Assembly (NCBI GenBank): GCA_041621755.1
Contig: JBFKAE010000059.1
Span: 1-17,758 of the forward strand
Length of the DNA: 17,758 nt
Direction: 5' to 3'
Origin: Sphingosinicella sp041621755
Lineage (GTDB): Bacteria; Pseudomonadota; Alphaproteobacteria; Sphingomonadales; Sphingomonadaceae
The position numbers were made by a program, and so were the translations under genes. Below the pieces are notes generated by a model. That model did not search any database. It was not told the origin of the DNA and saw nothing but the letters and a program-made list of their open reading frames with translations. How positions within the stretch are numbered: the first letter of the stretch is position 1; every line of letters starts with the position of its first letter. This document shows, in pieces, positions 1 to 6,267 of the stretch.

Positions 1-11
1 AGGCTCGATCT

Positions 12-76
12 ATTAAGGTTTAAATTAACCTTTTACCTCGTGTTAACCTTTGTAACCGATAACAGGGATGGTTAAC
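12..76 (+). promoter_or_regulatory. Candidate CtrA-binding region upstream of ctrA
   Basis: The DNA before ctrA is AT-rich and carries repeated TTAACC-like words: TTAACC at 25-30 and 43-48, GTAACC at 52-57, and the reverse-oriented GGTTAAC at 70-76. A further pair of TTAA words lies at 13-16 and 25-28, separated by 8 bases. CtrA is known to bind TTAA-N7-TTAA and TTAACC half-sites, and in Caulobacter it regulates its own promoter. The words are visible; autoregulation here is inferred. No pair has the exact N7 spacing, so the sites may be half-sites. Confidence 0.45.
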
Positions 77-153
77 GATTTGCTCTCGGTTGTCGCTGCT
101 GGTTTCCATGAAATGCAGCACCGGGACGGGGAAAACGGAAAGAGGGGTTACAC

Positions 154-867
154 ATGCGTGTTTTGCTGATCGAAGATGATCTATCAACTGCAAAGAGCAT
201 CGAGCTCATGCTCGAAGGCCACGGCTTTAATGTTTACACCACCGACCTTGGCGAAGAAGGCCTCGATCTTGGTAAGCTTTATGACTACGACATCATCCTT
301 CTCGACCTCAATCTGCCGGACATGCACGGCTATGACGTCTTGAAAAAACTGCGCCTTGCGAAGGTCGGCACACCCTGCCTTATCCTTTCTGGTGCCAATG
401 AAATGGAATCGAAGGTGCGCGGGCTTGGTTTTGGCGCCGACGATTATGTGACGAAACCTTTCCACAAGGAAGAACTCGTCGCCCGTATTCAGGCCGTTGT
501 CCGCCGTTCCAAAGGCCACAGCCAGTCGATCATCAAAACCGGCAAGCTTGGCGTCAATCTCGACACCAAGACCGTCGAAGTCGACGGCAGCCGCGTCCAC
601 CTGACCGGCAAGGAATATGCGATGCTGGAACTGCTCAGCCTGCGCAAGGGCACGACGCTCACCAAGGAAATGTTCCTCAACCACCTTTATGGCGGCATGG
701 ACGAGCCCGAACTCAAGATCATTGACGTTTTCATTTGCAAGCTGCGTAAAAAGCTATCGGCAGCCTGCGCCGGCGACAATTATATCGAAACCGTCTGGGG
801 TCGTGGCTATGTGCTGCGCGACCCGGAAGGTGAAGAGCAGACGGCTGGCGAAGCCGCCGCCGCATAA
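154..867 (+). CDS. ctrA: CtrA-type cell-cycle response regulator
   Basis: This 237-residue protein is an OmpR-family response regulator that closely fits alphaproteobacterial CtrA, the master transcription factor for cell cycle, motility and polar development. The receiver domain covers about residues 1-118, with acidic residues D8 and D9, phospho-acceptor D51 in the segment LLDLNLPD, and the conserved K101 in VTKPF. The winged-helix DNA-binding domain covers about 125-228 and ends with the typical YIETVWGRGYVLR. A short alanine-rich tail follows. The ATG is preceded by AGAGGGG at a suitable distance. The gene stands alone and ends in a strong terminator. Phosphorylation by a CckA-ChpT relay and autoregulation are known for the family and inferred here. 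Confidence 0.95.
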   Translation: MRVLLIEDDLSTAKSIELMLEGHGFNVYTTDLGEEGLDLGKLYDYDIILLDLNLPDMHGYDVLKKLRLAKVGTPCLILSGANEMESKVRGLGFGADDYVTKPFHKEELVARIQAVVRRSKGHSQSIIKTGKLGVNLDTKTVEVDGSRVHLTGKEYAMLELLSLRKGTTLTKEMFLNHLYGGMDEPELKIIDVFICKLRKKLSAACAGDNYIETVWGRGYVLRDPEGEEQTAGEAAAA

Positions 868-888
868 TCATATTGTCTGGGACAGTTT

Positions 889-925
889 AAGGCGGTTCGG
901 CTTCAAAATCCGGACCGCCTTTTTT
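889..925 (+). terminator. Rho-independent terminator of ctrA
   Basis: A 12-pair stem with one G-U pair is formed by 889-900 and 910-921, around a 9-base loop. It starts with AAGGCGGT and closes with ACCGCCTT, then runs into a T tract ending at 925. It lies 21 bases after the ctrA stop. Confidence 0.88.
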
Positions 926-938
926 CTGCTCCCCACGT

Positions 939-967
939 AAAAAGGCCCGCAAACTTTGCGGGCCTTT
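939..967 (-). terminator. Rho-independent terminator of the convergent membrane-protein gene
   Basis: AAAGGCCCGC (941-950) pairs perfectly with GCGGGCCTTT (958-967). Read on the minus strand, the stem is followed by a run of five T (complement of 939-943). It sits 32 bases beyond the stop of the minus-strand gene at 1000-1320. It could also act as a weaker back-up terminator for ctrA. Confidence 0.85.
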
Positions 968-999
968 CCATGTTTCGATAGAAACCTGTTGACTGAATA

Positions 1000-1320
1000 T
1001 CAGGCCCAGTCGCTTTTGATGCGATTGAAAAACCCTATCGTGATAACCGCGATCGATCCGCCGACAGCAGCAGCACCAATGCCACTAAAGATCGTGCTCA
1101 AATAGCCACCGATTTCAGGTATGGCGTCAAGAACGCCGCTGAAGCCTGACAATACGAGTGCCGTCAGCATCAGGACCAGCGCCGCTTCACCAGCATAGCC
1201 GATTGCGCCAATGATCCCCAGAACAACAAGCAACGCAGCACCAAACGGCACATCGACAAATGCAGATGCTATGGCCACCAGCACCAATAACACCCGCGCA
1301 ACTGCAGAGACCTTCTCCAT
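1000..1320 (-). CDS. Small hydrophobic membrane protein of unknown function
   Basis: I do not recognise this 106-residue protein. It is very rich in A, V, L, I and G and shows three or four likely membrane-spanning stretches (roughly residues 6-22, 26-43, 46-66 and 80-98), with only a few charged residues at the N terminus and a short basic end. There is no visible catalytic motif or cysteine pair. The start is well supported: GAGGAGGAAG lies just before the ATG on the minus strand (complement of 1325-1334). It is transcribed alone, converges on ctrA, and has its own terminator. Being next to ctrA does not establish a functional link. Confidence 0.75.
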   Translation of the reverse strand: MEKVSAVARVLLVLVAIASAFVDVPFGAALLVVLGIIGAIGYAGEAALVLMLTALVLSGFSGVLDAIPEIGGYLSTIFSGIGAAAVGGSIAVITIGFFNRIKSDWA

Positions 1321-1521
1321 GCGACTTCCTCCTCACTTGGTTTCAATTACGACAACTCTGGAGGCCCTCCCTCCGGCATGGGAACCTAAGCTGTAATTTC
1401 GGTAATGCAACAACTTGTCGCATTGACGGACCTGTTGGTCTTGTTTTTTCTCGATTTACTGCTCAGAATTTTCCGCCATTATGAACGTTCTTGTAGAAAG
1501 ACGTGTTGCGCCCAGTGATAT

Positions 1522-1544
1522 TTTGCGTATTATTACTCCGCAAA
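1522..1544. promoter_or_regulatory. Inverted repeat upstream of the P450 gene, possible operator
   Basis: TTTGCG at 1522-1527 is repeated as its complement CGCAAA at 1539-1544, with an 11-base spacer. The dyad lies 26 bases before the P450 ATG in AT-rich DNA, where an operator for a dimeric repressor could sit. No regulator gene is adjacent. The repeat is visible; the operator role is inference. Confidence 0.3.
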
Positions 1545-1570
1545 TTTTAATTGCGATGGGATAGTCCGCC

Positions 1571-3007
1571 ATGAACGCGCCCGGTCAATTGGCAAACAGC
1601 GTTGAACTTCATACCAATGACGGTTCAACGCCAGCGGAGCGCTATGCACGGCTACCGCTTCCGCGCTTCTCGGGTGTCGCACATATTCCCGGAGAAGATG
1701 AAGCATCAGGACTTGCATCTCTGCTCAAAACCGTTCGCTTCCTTCGTGACCCACTGACCATTGTAAAAGACCGCCTCGAAAAATACGGCCATGTCTACCG
1801 CCATCAGAATTTCGGCAATGGCTGGCAGGTCGCGCTGATCGGACCTGACGCAAACGAACTCGTCTTCATGAACAAGGACAAGACCTTCTCGTCCGAGCAA
1901 GGCTGGGGTCCTGTGCTCGACTATGTTTTCCCACGCGGATTGATGTTGATGGATTTTGAAGAGCATCGCGTTCACCGCAAAACCTTGTCGGTCGCCTTCA
2001 AGCCAGCGCCGATGCAGAATTATCTGGGTGCGTTGCAGGATGGGATCGCGCGTCGTGTTGCGCGCTGGCCAACAGATATGAAATTCTACCCGGCGATCAA
2101 ACAGCTGACACTCGACCTCGCCGCAACTTCCTTTCTCGGCATCCCCTGGGGAGCCGAAGCCGACAAGATCAACAAGGCGTTTGTCGACATGGTCGCAGCC
2201 TCGGTCGGAATCATCCGCAGTCCACTGCCATTCACGCAAATGCGCCGTGGCGTGAAGGCGCGCGCTTTCATGTGCGGCTTTTTCGCTGCCGAAATCCCGA
2301 AGCGGCGCGGCGCGAACGGCGATGACATTTTCTCACAGATCTGCAACGCCGAACATGAAGACGAGGCCACGGGCAAGACGCGGCATCTCACCGACCAGGA
2401 AATCATCGACCATATGAACTTCCTGATGATGGCTGCCCATGACACGCTGACGTCATCGCTGACATCGACCGTCTATTTCCTTGGTCGCAACCCCGACTGG
2501 CAACACACTTTGCGTGACGAAGTCCGGGGCATACGCCAGAATTTCGGCGACACAATTCCCTATGAGGAGCTTGGACGCTTCGAAAAGACCGAATGGGCGT
2601 TCAAGGAAGCCATGCGTCTCTTGCCGCCTGTGCCTGCTATCCCGCGCCGCGCGATCAGGGATTTCACTTTTGGCAACCACACCATTCTCGCGGGCACCCA
2701 TGTCGGCATCAATCCGATGATGACGCACCGTCTGCCCGAATATTGGTCCGACCCGGATTGCTTTGACCCCACCCGCTTTTCTCACGAAAACTCAAAGGGC
2801 AGACACAAATATGCCTGGGTGCCTTTTGGCGGCGGCGGTCATATGTGCCTTGGCCTGCACTTCGCCTATATGCAGGCCAAGGCGTTTTTCTTTGAACTGC
2901 TCGACAAGCGCGAGATCATCCTCGCGGACGATTATGCAGAAGACTTTCAGATGTTTCCCATGCCAAAGCCGCGTGATGGCCTGCCGCTAACACTGAATCG
3001 GCTTTAA
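1571..3007 (+). CDS. Cytochrome P450 monooxygenase
   Basis: This 478-residue protein has the P450 core motifs. The I-helix oxygen-activation segment is AAHDTLTSS (D291, T292). The K-helix E-x-x-R is E346-A-M-R349, followed by LPPVPAIPRRA. The haem loop is FGGGGHMCLG, with Cys426 as the thiolate ligand. The length is slightly above the usual 400-460 of soluble bacterial P450s because of an N-terminal extension of about 45 polar residues. There is no signal peptide or membrane anchor, so it should be cytoplasmic and need a ferredoxin and reductase; neither is encoded nearby. The substrate cannot be told from sequence. It may oxidise a lipid, terpenoid or the product of the downstream ligase cassette, but a 315-base gap separates them. 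The ATG is preceded only by a weak GATGGGA site. Confidence 0.93.
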   Translation: MNAPGQLANSVELHTNDGSTPAERYARLPLPRFSGVAHIPGEDEASGLASLLKTVRFLRDPLTIVKDRLEKYGHVYRHQNFGNGWQVALIGPDANELVFMNKDKTFSSEQGWGPVLDYVFPRGLMLMDFEEHRVHRKTLSVAFKPAPMQNYLGALQDGIARRVARWPTDMKFYPAIKQLTLDLAATSFLGIPWGAEADKINKAFVDMVAASVGIIRSPLPFTQMRRGVKARAFMCGFFAAEIPKRRGANGDDIFSQICNAEHEDEATGKTRHLTDQEIIDHMNFLMMAAHDTLTSSLTSTVYFLGRNPDWQHTLRDEVRGIRQNFGDTIPYEELGRFEKTEWAFKEAMRLLPPVPAIPRRAIRDFTFGNHTILAGTHVGINPMMTHRLPEYWSDPDCFDPTRFSHENSKGRHKYAWVPFGGGGHMCLGLHFAYMQAKAFFFELLDKREIILADDYAEDFQMFPMPKPRDGLPLTLNRL

Positions 3008-3322
3008 CATTTCGACGGCGGCGCATCGTCTTTATCCCCTATTGGCCCTGTTGCCACGGGCAATTCACAGGCACCTCGACAATGTCGATATGCTTATAAA
3101 ATCTTTATGTGAATTACATCGGCACGCAAGATCGCACCCTCGAAGTACCGAGAATTATTACACTATTGGAGGATATGAGGCATTTGAAGTAGATTGAGGT
3201 CAAAATATTCATTGTTCGCGTATAGAGTGCACGTCGATTCGTATTCGGATAGTCAAGGACAAGCACCGGGACTTTCAACCGCTTGATCGGACCAATAAAT
3301 AGCGGAAACCCAATAACAGGCT
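3008..3322. other. 315-base intergenic region before the GNAT/ATP-grasp cassette
   Basis: No convincing gene is present. The stretch is more AT-rich than its surroundings and so probably holds the promoter and leader of the following operon. The clearest element is a near-perfect palindrome, TCGACA-A-TGTCGA, at 3076-3088. I could not pick a sigma-70 promoter with proper spacing, nor a good terminator for the P450 gene. Confidence 0.6.
3076..3088. promoter_or_regulatory. Short palindrome, possible operator
   Basis: TCGACA at 3076-3081 and TGTCGA at 3083-3088 form a 6-base inverted repeat around a single A. It lies between the P450 gene and the ligase cassette, beside the AT-rich stretch TTATAAAAT. 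A palindrome this short occurs by chance at some rate, so the regulatory role is speculative. Confidence 0.2.
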
Positions 3323-3955
3323 ATGGCACCAACAGGCATCATTGCAAAAATTCTTTACCAGCCCGCGATCGTCAGGCTGTGGAGCGACCGGACGTTGCAC
3401 CTGCTCGGCACCGATGTGGCCCCAACCATGACCTCGTCGCTTGATATTCGTATCAATGATCGCGCGCATCTCGAACGCTTCGAGCAGGTCAATAGCTGGC
3501 AACCGCGCAAGGCATTCCTTGCCGACTGCAACACATATGTCGAGAATGGCATATTAATCTTCACAATCGCCGATAAAACCGGACCGCTGCTCGGTTATGG
3601 CCTTGCCGATCCCAATAGCCGCGAGAGCTTTTATCCATACGTCCAGCAACGCATCGTTTGGCCAGAAATGACTGGCGTCATCTATGGCGGCTTCGTACAT
3701 CCCTCGGCGCGCGGGCAACAAATGCACGCCGCCCTGCAAAACGCGCGTATTCATCACATGATCCGCAACCTTGGCATACGGCAGGTGGTCAGCGCAGTTG
3801 AAAGCGACAATCAGGCAGCGATACGAAGCGCCCGCAAGACCCCGCTACGCCCGATCGCCGACCTGCGAACACGACACCGGTTCGGGAAAGCCTACAAAAC
3901 TGCTGTACAGCACGACGATACTATCGCTCTTAGCTTCGATGACGAGACAAAATGA
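3323..3955 (+). CDS. GNAT-family N-acyltransferase-like protein
   Basis: The 210-residue product has the layout of a GCN5-related N-acyltransferase, which moves an acyl group from acyl-CoA to an amine. A strand ending VIYGGFVHP (119-127) is followed by the acyl-CoA pyrophosphate-binding turn SARGQQMH (128-135) and a helix. A second strand, QVVSAVESDN (154-163), precedes the helix AAIRSA. The N-terminal part (1-80) is not clearly assignable. The gene opens a three-gene operon; its TGA overlaps the next ATG by four bases, implying translational coupling to an ATP-grasp ligase. The start has only a weak upstream GCGGA; an internal ATG at 3428 would shorten the protein by 35 residues and is possible. 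The GNAT fold is fairly secure; the substrate is unknown. Confidence 0.72.
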   Translation: MAPTGIIAKILYQPAIVRLWSDRTLHLLGTDVAPTMTSSLDIRINDRAHLERFEQVNSWQPRKAFLADCNTYVENGILIFTIADKTGPLLGYGLADPNSRESFYPYVQQRIVWPEMTGVIYGGFVHPSARGQQMHAALQNARIHHMIRNLGIRQVVSAVESDNQAAIRSARKTPLRPIADLRTRHRFGKAYKTAVQHDDTIALSFDDETK

Positions 3956-5121
3956 AACCTGCAATCCTTGTTCCTGACGTACAAACGCGCGCGCAACTGG
4001 CAGCGCTGCGGTCGCTTGGACGGGCGGGATATGAAACCCATGCAGCAGCGTCGGACGAAGGCGCAATGGGCCTGCGGTCAAACTATGCGCGGCACACCGT
4101 GATCCACCCGGCCTATGGGGATGCGGCGTTCTGCGACTGGCTTACCACGTATATAAGCGCCCACAATATTCGCATGATCGTACCTTCAAGCGGTCTATTG
4201 AGTGCGGTGCGGGAACGGTTTGAAGATTTCCAGCATGTACTGCCGGTCGCAAAAGACAAGGCCATAGTTTACCGCGCCGGCCATAAGGTCTCCGTCTTTG
4301 AATGCTGGCAGGCGGCAGGACTTCTCAATCATCATCCCAGAACCATTGTTGCACGGATCGGGCAAGCGCCCGACCTTTCGGACTTTGCCTTGCCCATCTA
4401 CGTCAAGGGTGGGCGTGACAGCGACATTGATGGCGAGGGTCTAAGCAGATGCTGCAGTATCGACGATGCCCTCCACGACATTTCCGCCATGCACGCAGAG
4501 GGGCATGATGACGTCCTTGTTCAAAGTGGCGTGACCGGTCGGCAAGTCGGCGTCAGCCTGCTGATGGGACCAGACGGTCCGCTTTCCGGCAACGTCGTCG
4601 TCGATTGCCATAAACACCCGCATAGTAATGGGACGATGTCTCTGCGCCGATCACAATGGCATCAGGACATTTATGACGACGCCGTTCGCCGACTGAAGGC
4701 GCTTCAATGGGTTGGCTGCGCAATGGTCGAATATCGCCGCGACGACGCCAGCGGGGCTTTTCACGTCATCGAGGTCAATGCGCGTTTCTGGCAATATCTG
4801 CACCTTGATATCCATGCAGGCGTTGATCTGCCGCGCCTTGCCGCCGAATGGTTTATTGAGGGCAAGGTGCCGCAAAAGATAAGGCCCAAGCAGAATATTA
4901 TCGGCCGCGATACGTTCCCTGGCGAATTCGCATGGCTTGCAAACGCGCTCAGAAAACCAAAAGGCAAGGTCATGGCCGCATTCAGTTTCCTGCTGCGCTT
5001 TTTTGATCCACGCAGCCGGTCTGACCTTAATTTTCGCGGCGACAGAGCCATTTACTTCAGGGAATTCGCACGGTTTCTGGCAAGCGAAGCCCGGGGATTG
5101 CTGCGAAAGCTCAGCACATGA
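3952..5121 (+). CDS. ATP-grasp ligase, CarB-like (first of pair)
   Basis: The 389-residue protein is an ATP-grasp enzyme, a class that activates a carboxylate as acyl phosphate and joins it to an amine or other nucleophile. A Rossmann-like pre-ATP-grasp domain spans about 1-115, with family-like text such as GLRSNYARHTV. The ATP-grasp fold follows, with a strand around K152, the adenine-contact segment DVLVQSGVTG (187-196), and the metal-binding end E260 plus E274-V-N276 in VIEVNARFW. The text AMVEYRRD and HAGVDLPRL matches uncharacterised ATP-grasp proteins often found near surface-polysaccharide genes. The C-terminal 80 residues are basic. It overlaps both neighbours by four bases. The two substrates are unknown; peptide-like amide bond formation is an inference. 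Confidence 0.82.
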   Translation: MKPAILVPDVQTRAQLAALRSLGRAGYETHAAASDEGAMGLRSNYARHTVIHPAYGDAAFCDWLTTYISAHNIRMIVPSSGLLSAVRERFEDFQHVLPVAKDKAIVYRAGHKVSVFECWQAAGLLNHHPRTIVARIGQAPDLSDFALPIYVKGGRDSDIDGEGLSRCCSIDDALHDISAMHAEGHDDVLVQSGVTGRQVGVSLLMGPDGPLSGNVVVDCHKHPHSNGTMSLRRSQWHQDIYDDAVRRLKALQWVGCAMVEYRRDDASGAFHVIEVNARFWQYLHLDIHAGVDLPRLAAEWFIEGKVPQKIRPKQNIIGRDTFPGEFAWLANALRKPKGKVMAAFSFLLRFFDPRSRSDLNFRGDRAIYFREFARFLASEARGLLRKLST

Positions 5122-6191
5122 GCCTCTCGCAAATCCTGTGCGACGCACGCACTGCAAAAGCACAAACGGGACGATCTGTTCTGGCGCAACTCTTCGAGAT
5201 CCCGCGTCTGCGCTACGGACCCTTTCGCCTGCGCGCAGAAGAATATTTCGATTACCGTCTTTTTGATCCGGCGATAACATGGATGGAAAAGCAAGCCTTT
5301 GTCGGCTCGTGGGTAAAAGACCGTATCTTTCGCATTCAAAACGCAGAAGCCGTCGCACTCGGCAGCGACAAGCTGCGCACGTACCGACACCTTGAATCCT
5401 GCGGCCTGCCCTACCCCAGGCTCATCGCCGTTACACAAGCCGGCGAGCCGTTTTCCGACATTGTTACGCTCAACACCGAAGCGGCGCTGACCAACTGGCT
5501 TCGCACCGCGCCCTACCCGTTTTTTTCAAAACCCGTGGTCAGCTATCGCGGTTATGGCAACCGACTCGTCGAACGCTATGACAGCGCAACCGAAATGCTC
5601 CACTTTCGTGACGGTTCAAGCGAGACCGTCACCGACTTTTCCGCGCGTCACGGCAGACCGGGTAGTCCACCAATGCTGTTTCAGCAGTTGATTCGACCGC
5701 ACGCATCTTTGCGTGCCCTGATCGGCGATCGTGCGGCAACTGCGCGCATCATCGTGCTGACCGATGGAGCGGAACCCGAAATCTGGCGCGGTGGTTTTCG
5801 TATTCCATCTGGCAGCAGCATGGTCGATAATTTTCACGGCGGCAAAAGCGGTGCAATGCTCGCGCGGATCAACCTTGAGACCGGCGCATTCAAGGATGTC
5901 CTTTCGGGCATCGGCCTGAACTGGCAAACAATCGACTGTCATCCTGACACAAATGCGCCTTATGCTGGGTTTGTCCTGCCCGATTGGCCCGAAGCGCGTC
6001 GCCTCGTCATTGCAGGCTCCAAGGCAATGCCGGGACTTAAAATTCACGCATGGGACGTTGCGTTCACGGACAGCGGGCCGATGCTGATCGAAACCAACCC
6101 ACGTTGTGACTTCGGCATTCCGCAGATCACAGAAGGCCAGGGCCTTGCCGTACCGCGCTTCCGCAATCTGTATACAGATGGTAATATATGA
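5118..6191 (+). CDS. ATP-grasp protein of the sugar-transfer-associated/RimK-related type (second of pair)
   Basis: The 357-residue protein resembles the ATPgrasp_ST and 'alpha-L-glutamate ligase-related' families. Visible elements are the basic, aromatic N terminus (LRAEEYFDYRLF), the segment LGSDKLRTYRHLESCGLPYP (81-100) that opens many ATP-grasp folds, a likely ATP-binding K138 in FFSKPV, QQLIRPH (189-195), the turn RIPSGSSMVDNFHGGKSG (228-245), and the catalytic end AWDVAF with D312, then LIETN with E325 and N327. Relatives are known mainly from polysaccharide or cell-envelope clusters, with untested chemistry. The start overlaps the previous stop as ATGA, so the pair is probably made together. 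It differs clearly from the preceding ATP-grasp protein and is not a recent duplicate. The end is followed by a 76-base gap before pccA. Confidence 0.8.
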   Translation: MSLSQILCDARTAKAQTGRSVLAQLFEIPRLRYGPFRLRAEEYFDYRLFDPAITWMEKQAFVGSWVKDRIFRIQNAEAVALGSDKLRTYRHLESCGLPYPRLIAVTQAGEPFSDIVTLNTEAALTNWLRTAPYPFFSKPVVSYRGYGNRLVERYDSATEMLHFRDGSSETVTDFSARHGRPGSPPMLFQQLIRPHASLRALIGDRAATARIIVLTDGAEPEIWRGGFRIPSGSSMVDNFHGGKSGAMLARINLETGAFKDVLSGIGLNWQTIDCHPDTNAPYAGFVLPDWPEARRLVIAGSKAMPGLKIHAWDVAFTDSGPMLIETNPRCDFGIPQITEGQGLAVPRFRNLYTDGNI

Positions 6192-6267
6192 CGCACCCGG
6201 CTTGACGCCGCTACCCGGCTCCGCTTGAAGGTTCGCGACACATTCAAGAACGCACGGGTAGGAATAG

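Noticed and set aside
184..684. Long minus-strand reading frame (166 codons) inside ctrA
   Set aside because: It is antisense to a well-supported CtrA gene, has no family-like motifs, and follows from the codon bias of GC-rich DNA.
3175..3192. Five-codon frame (MRHLK) preceded by a strong GGAGGAT in the 3008-3322 gap
   Set aside because: The ribosome-site match is good, but five codons cannot be supported as a gene; it could be a leader peptide or chance.
4651..5358. Minus-strand reading frame of 235 codons across the junction of the two ATP-grasp genes
   Set aside because: It is antisense to two genes with clear domain motifs; its composition (rich in C, R and P) looks non-coding.
6224..6248. 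Dyad CTTGAA-N13-TTCAAG upstream of pccA
   Set aside because: The arms are only six bases and do not match the TTTGCAAA-type sites I would expect for a propionyl-CoA carboxylase regulator; chance is likely.
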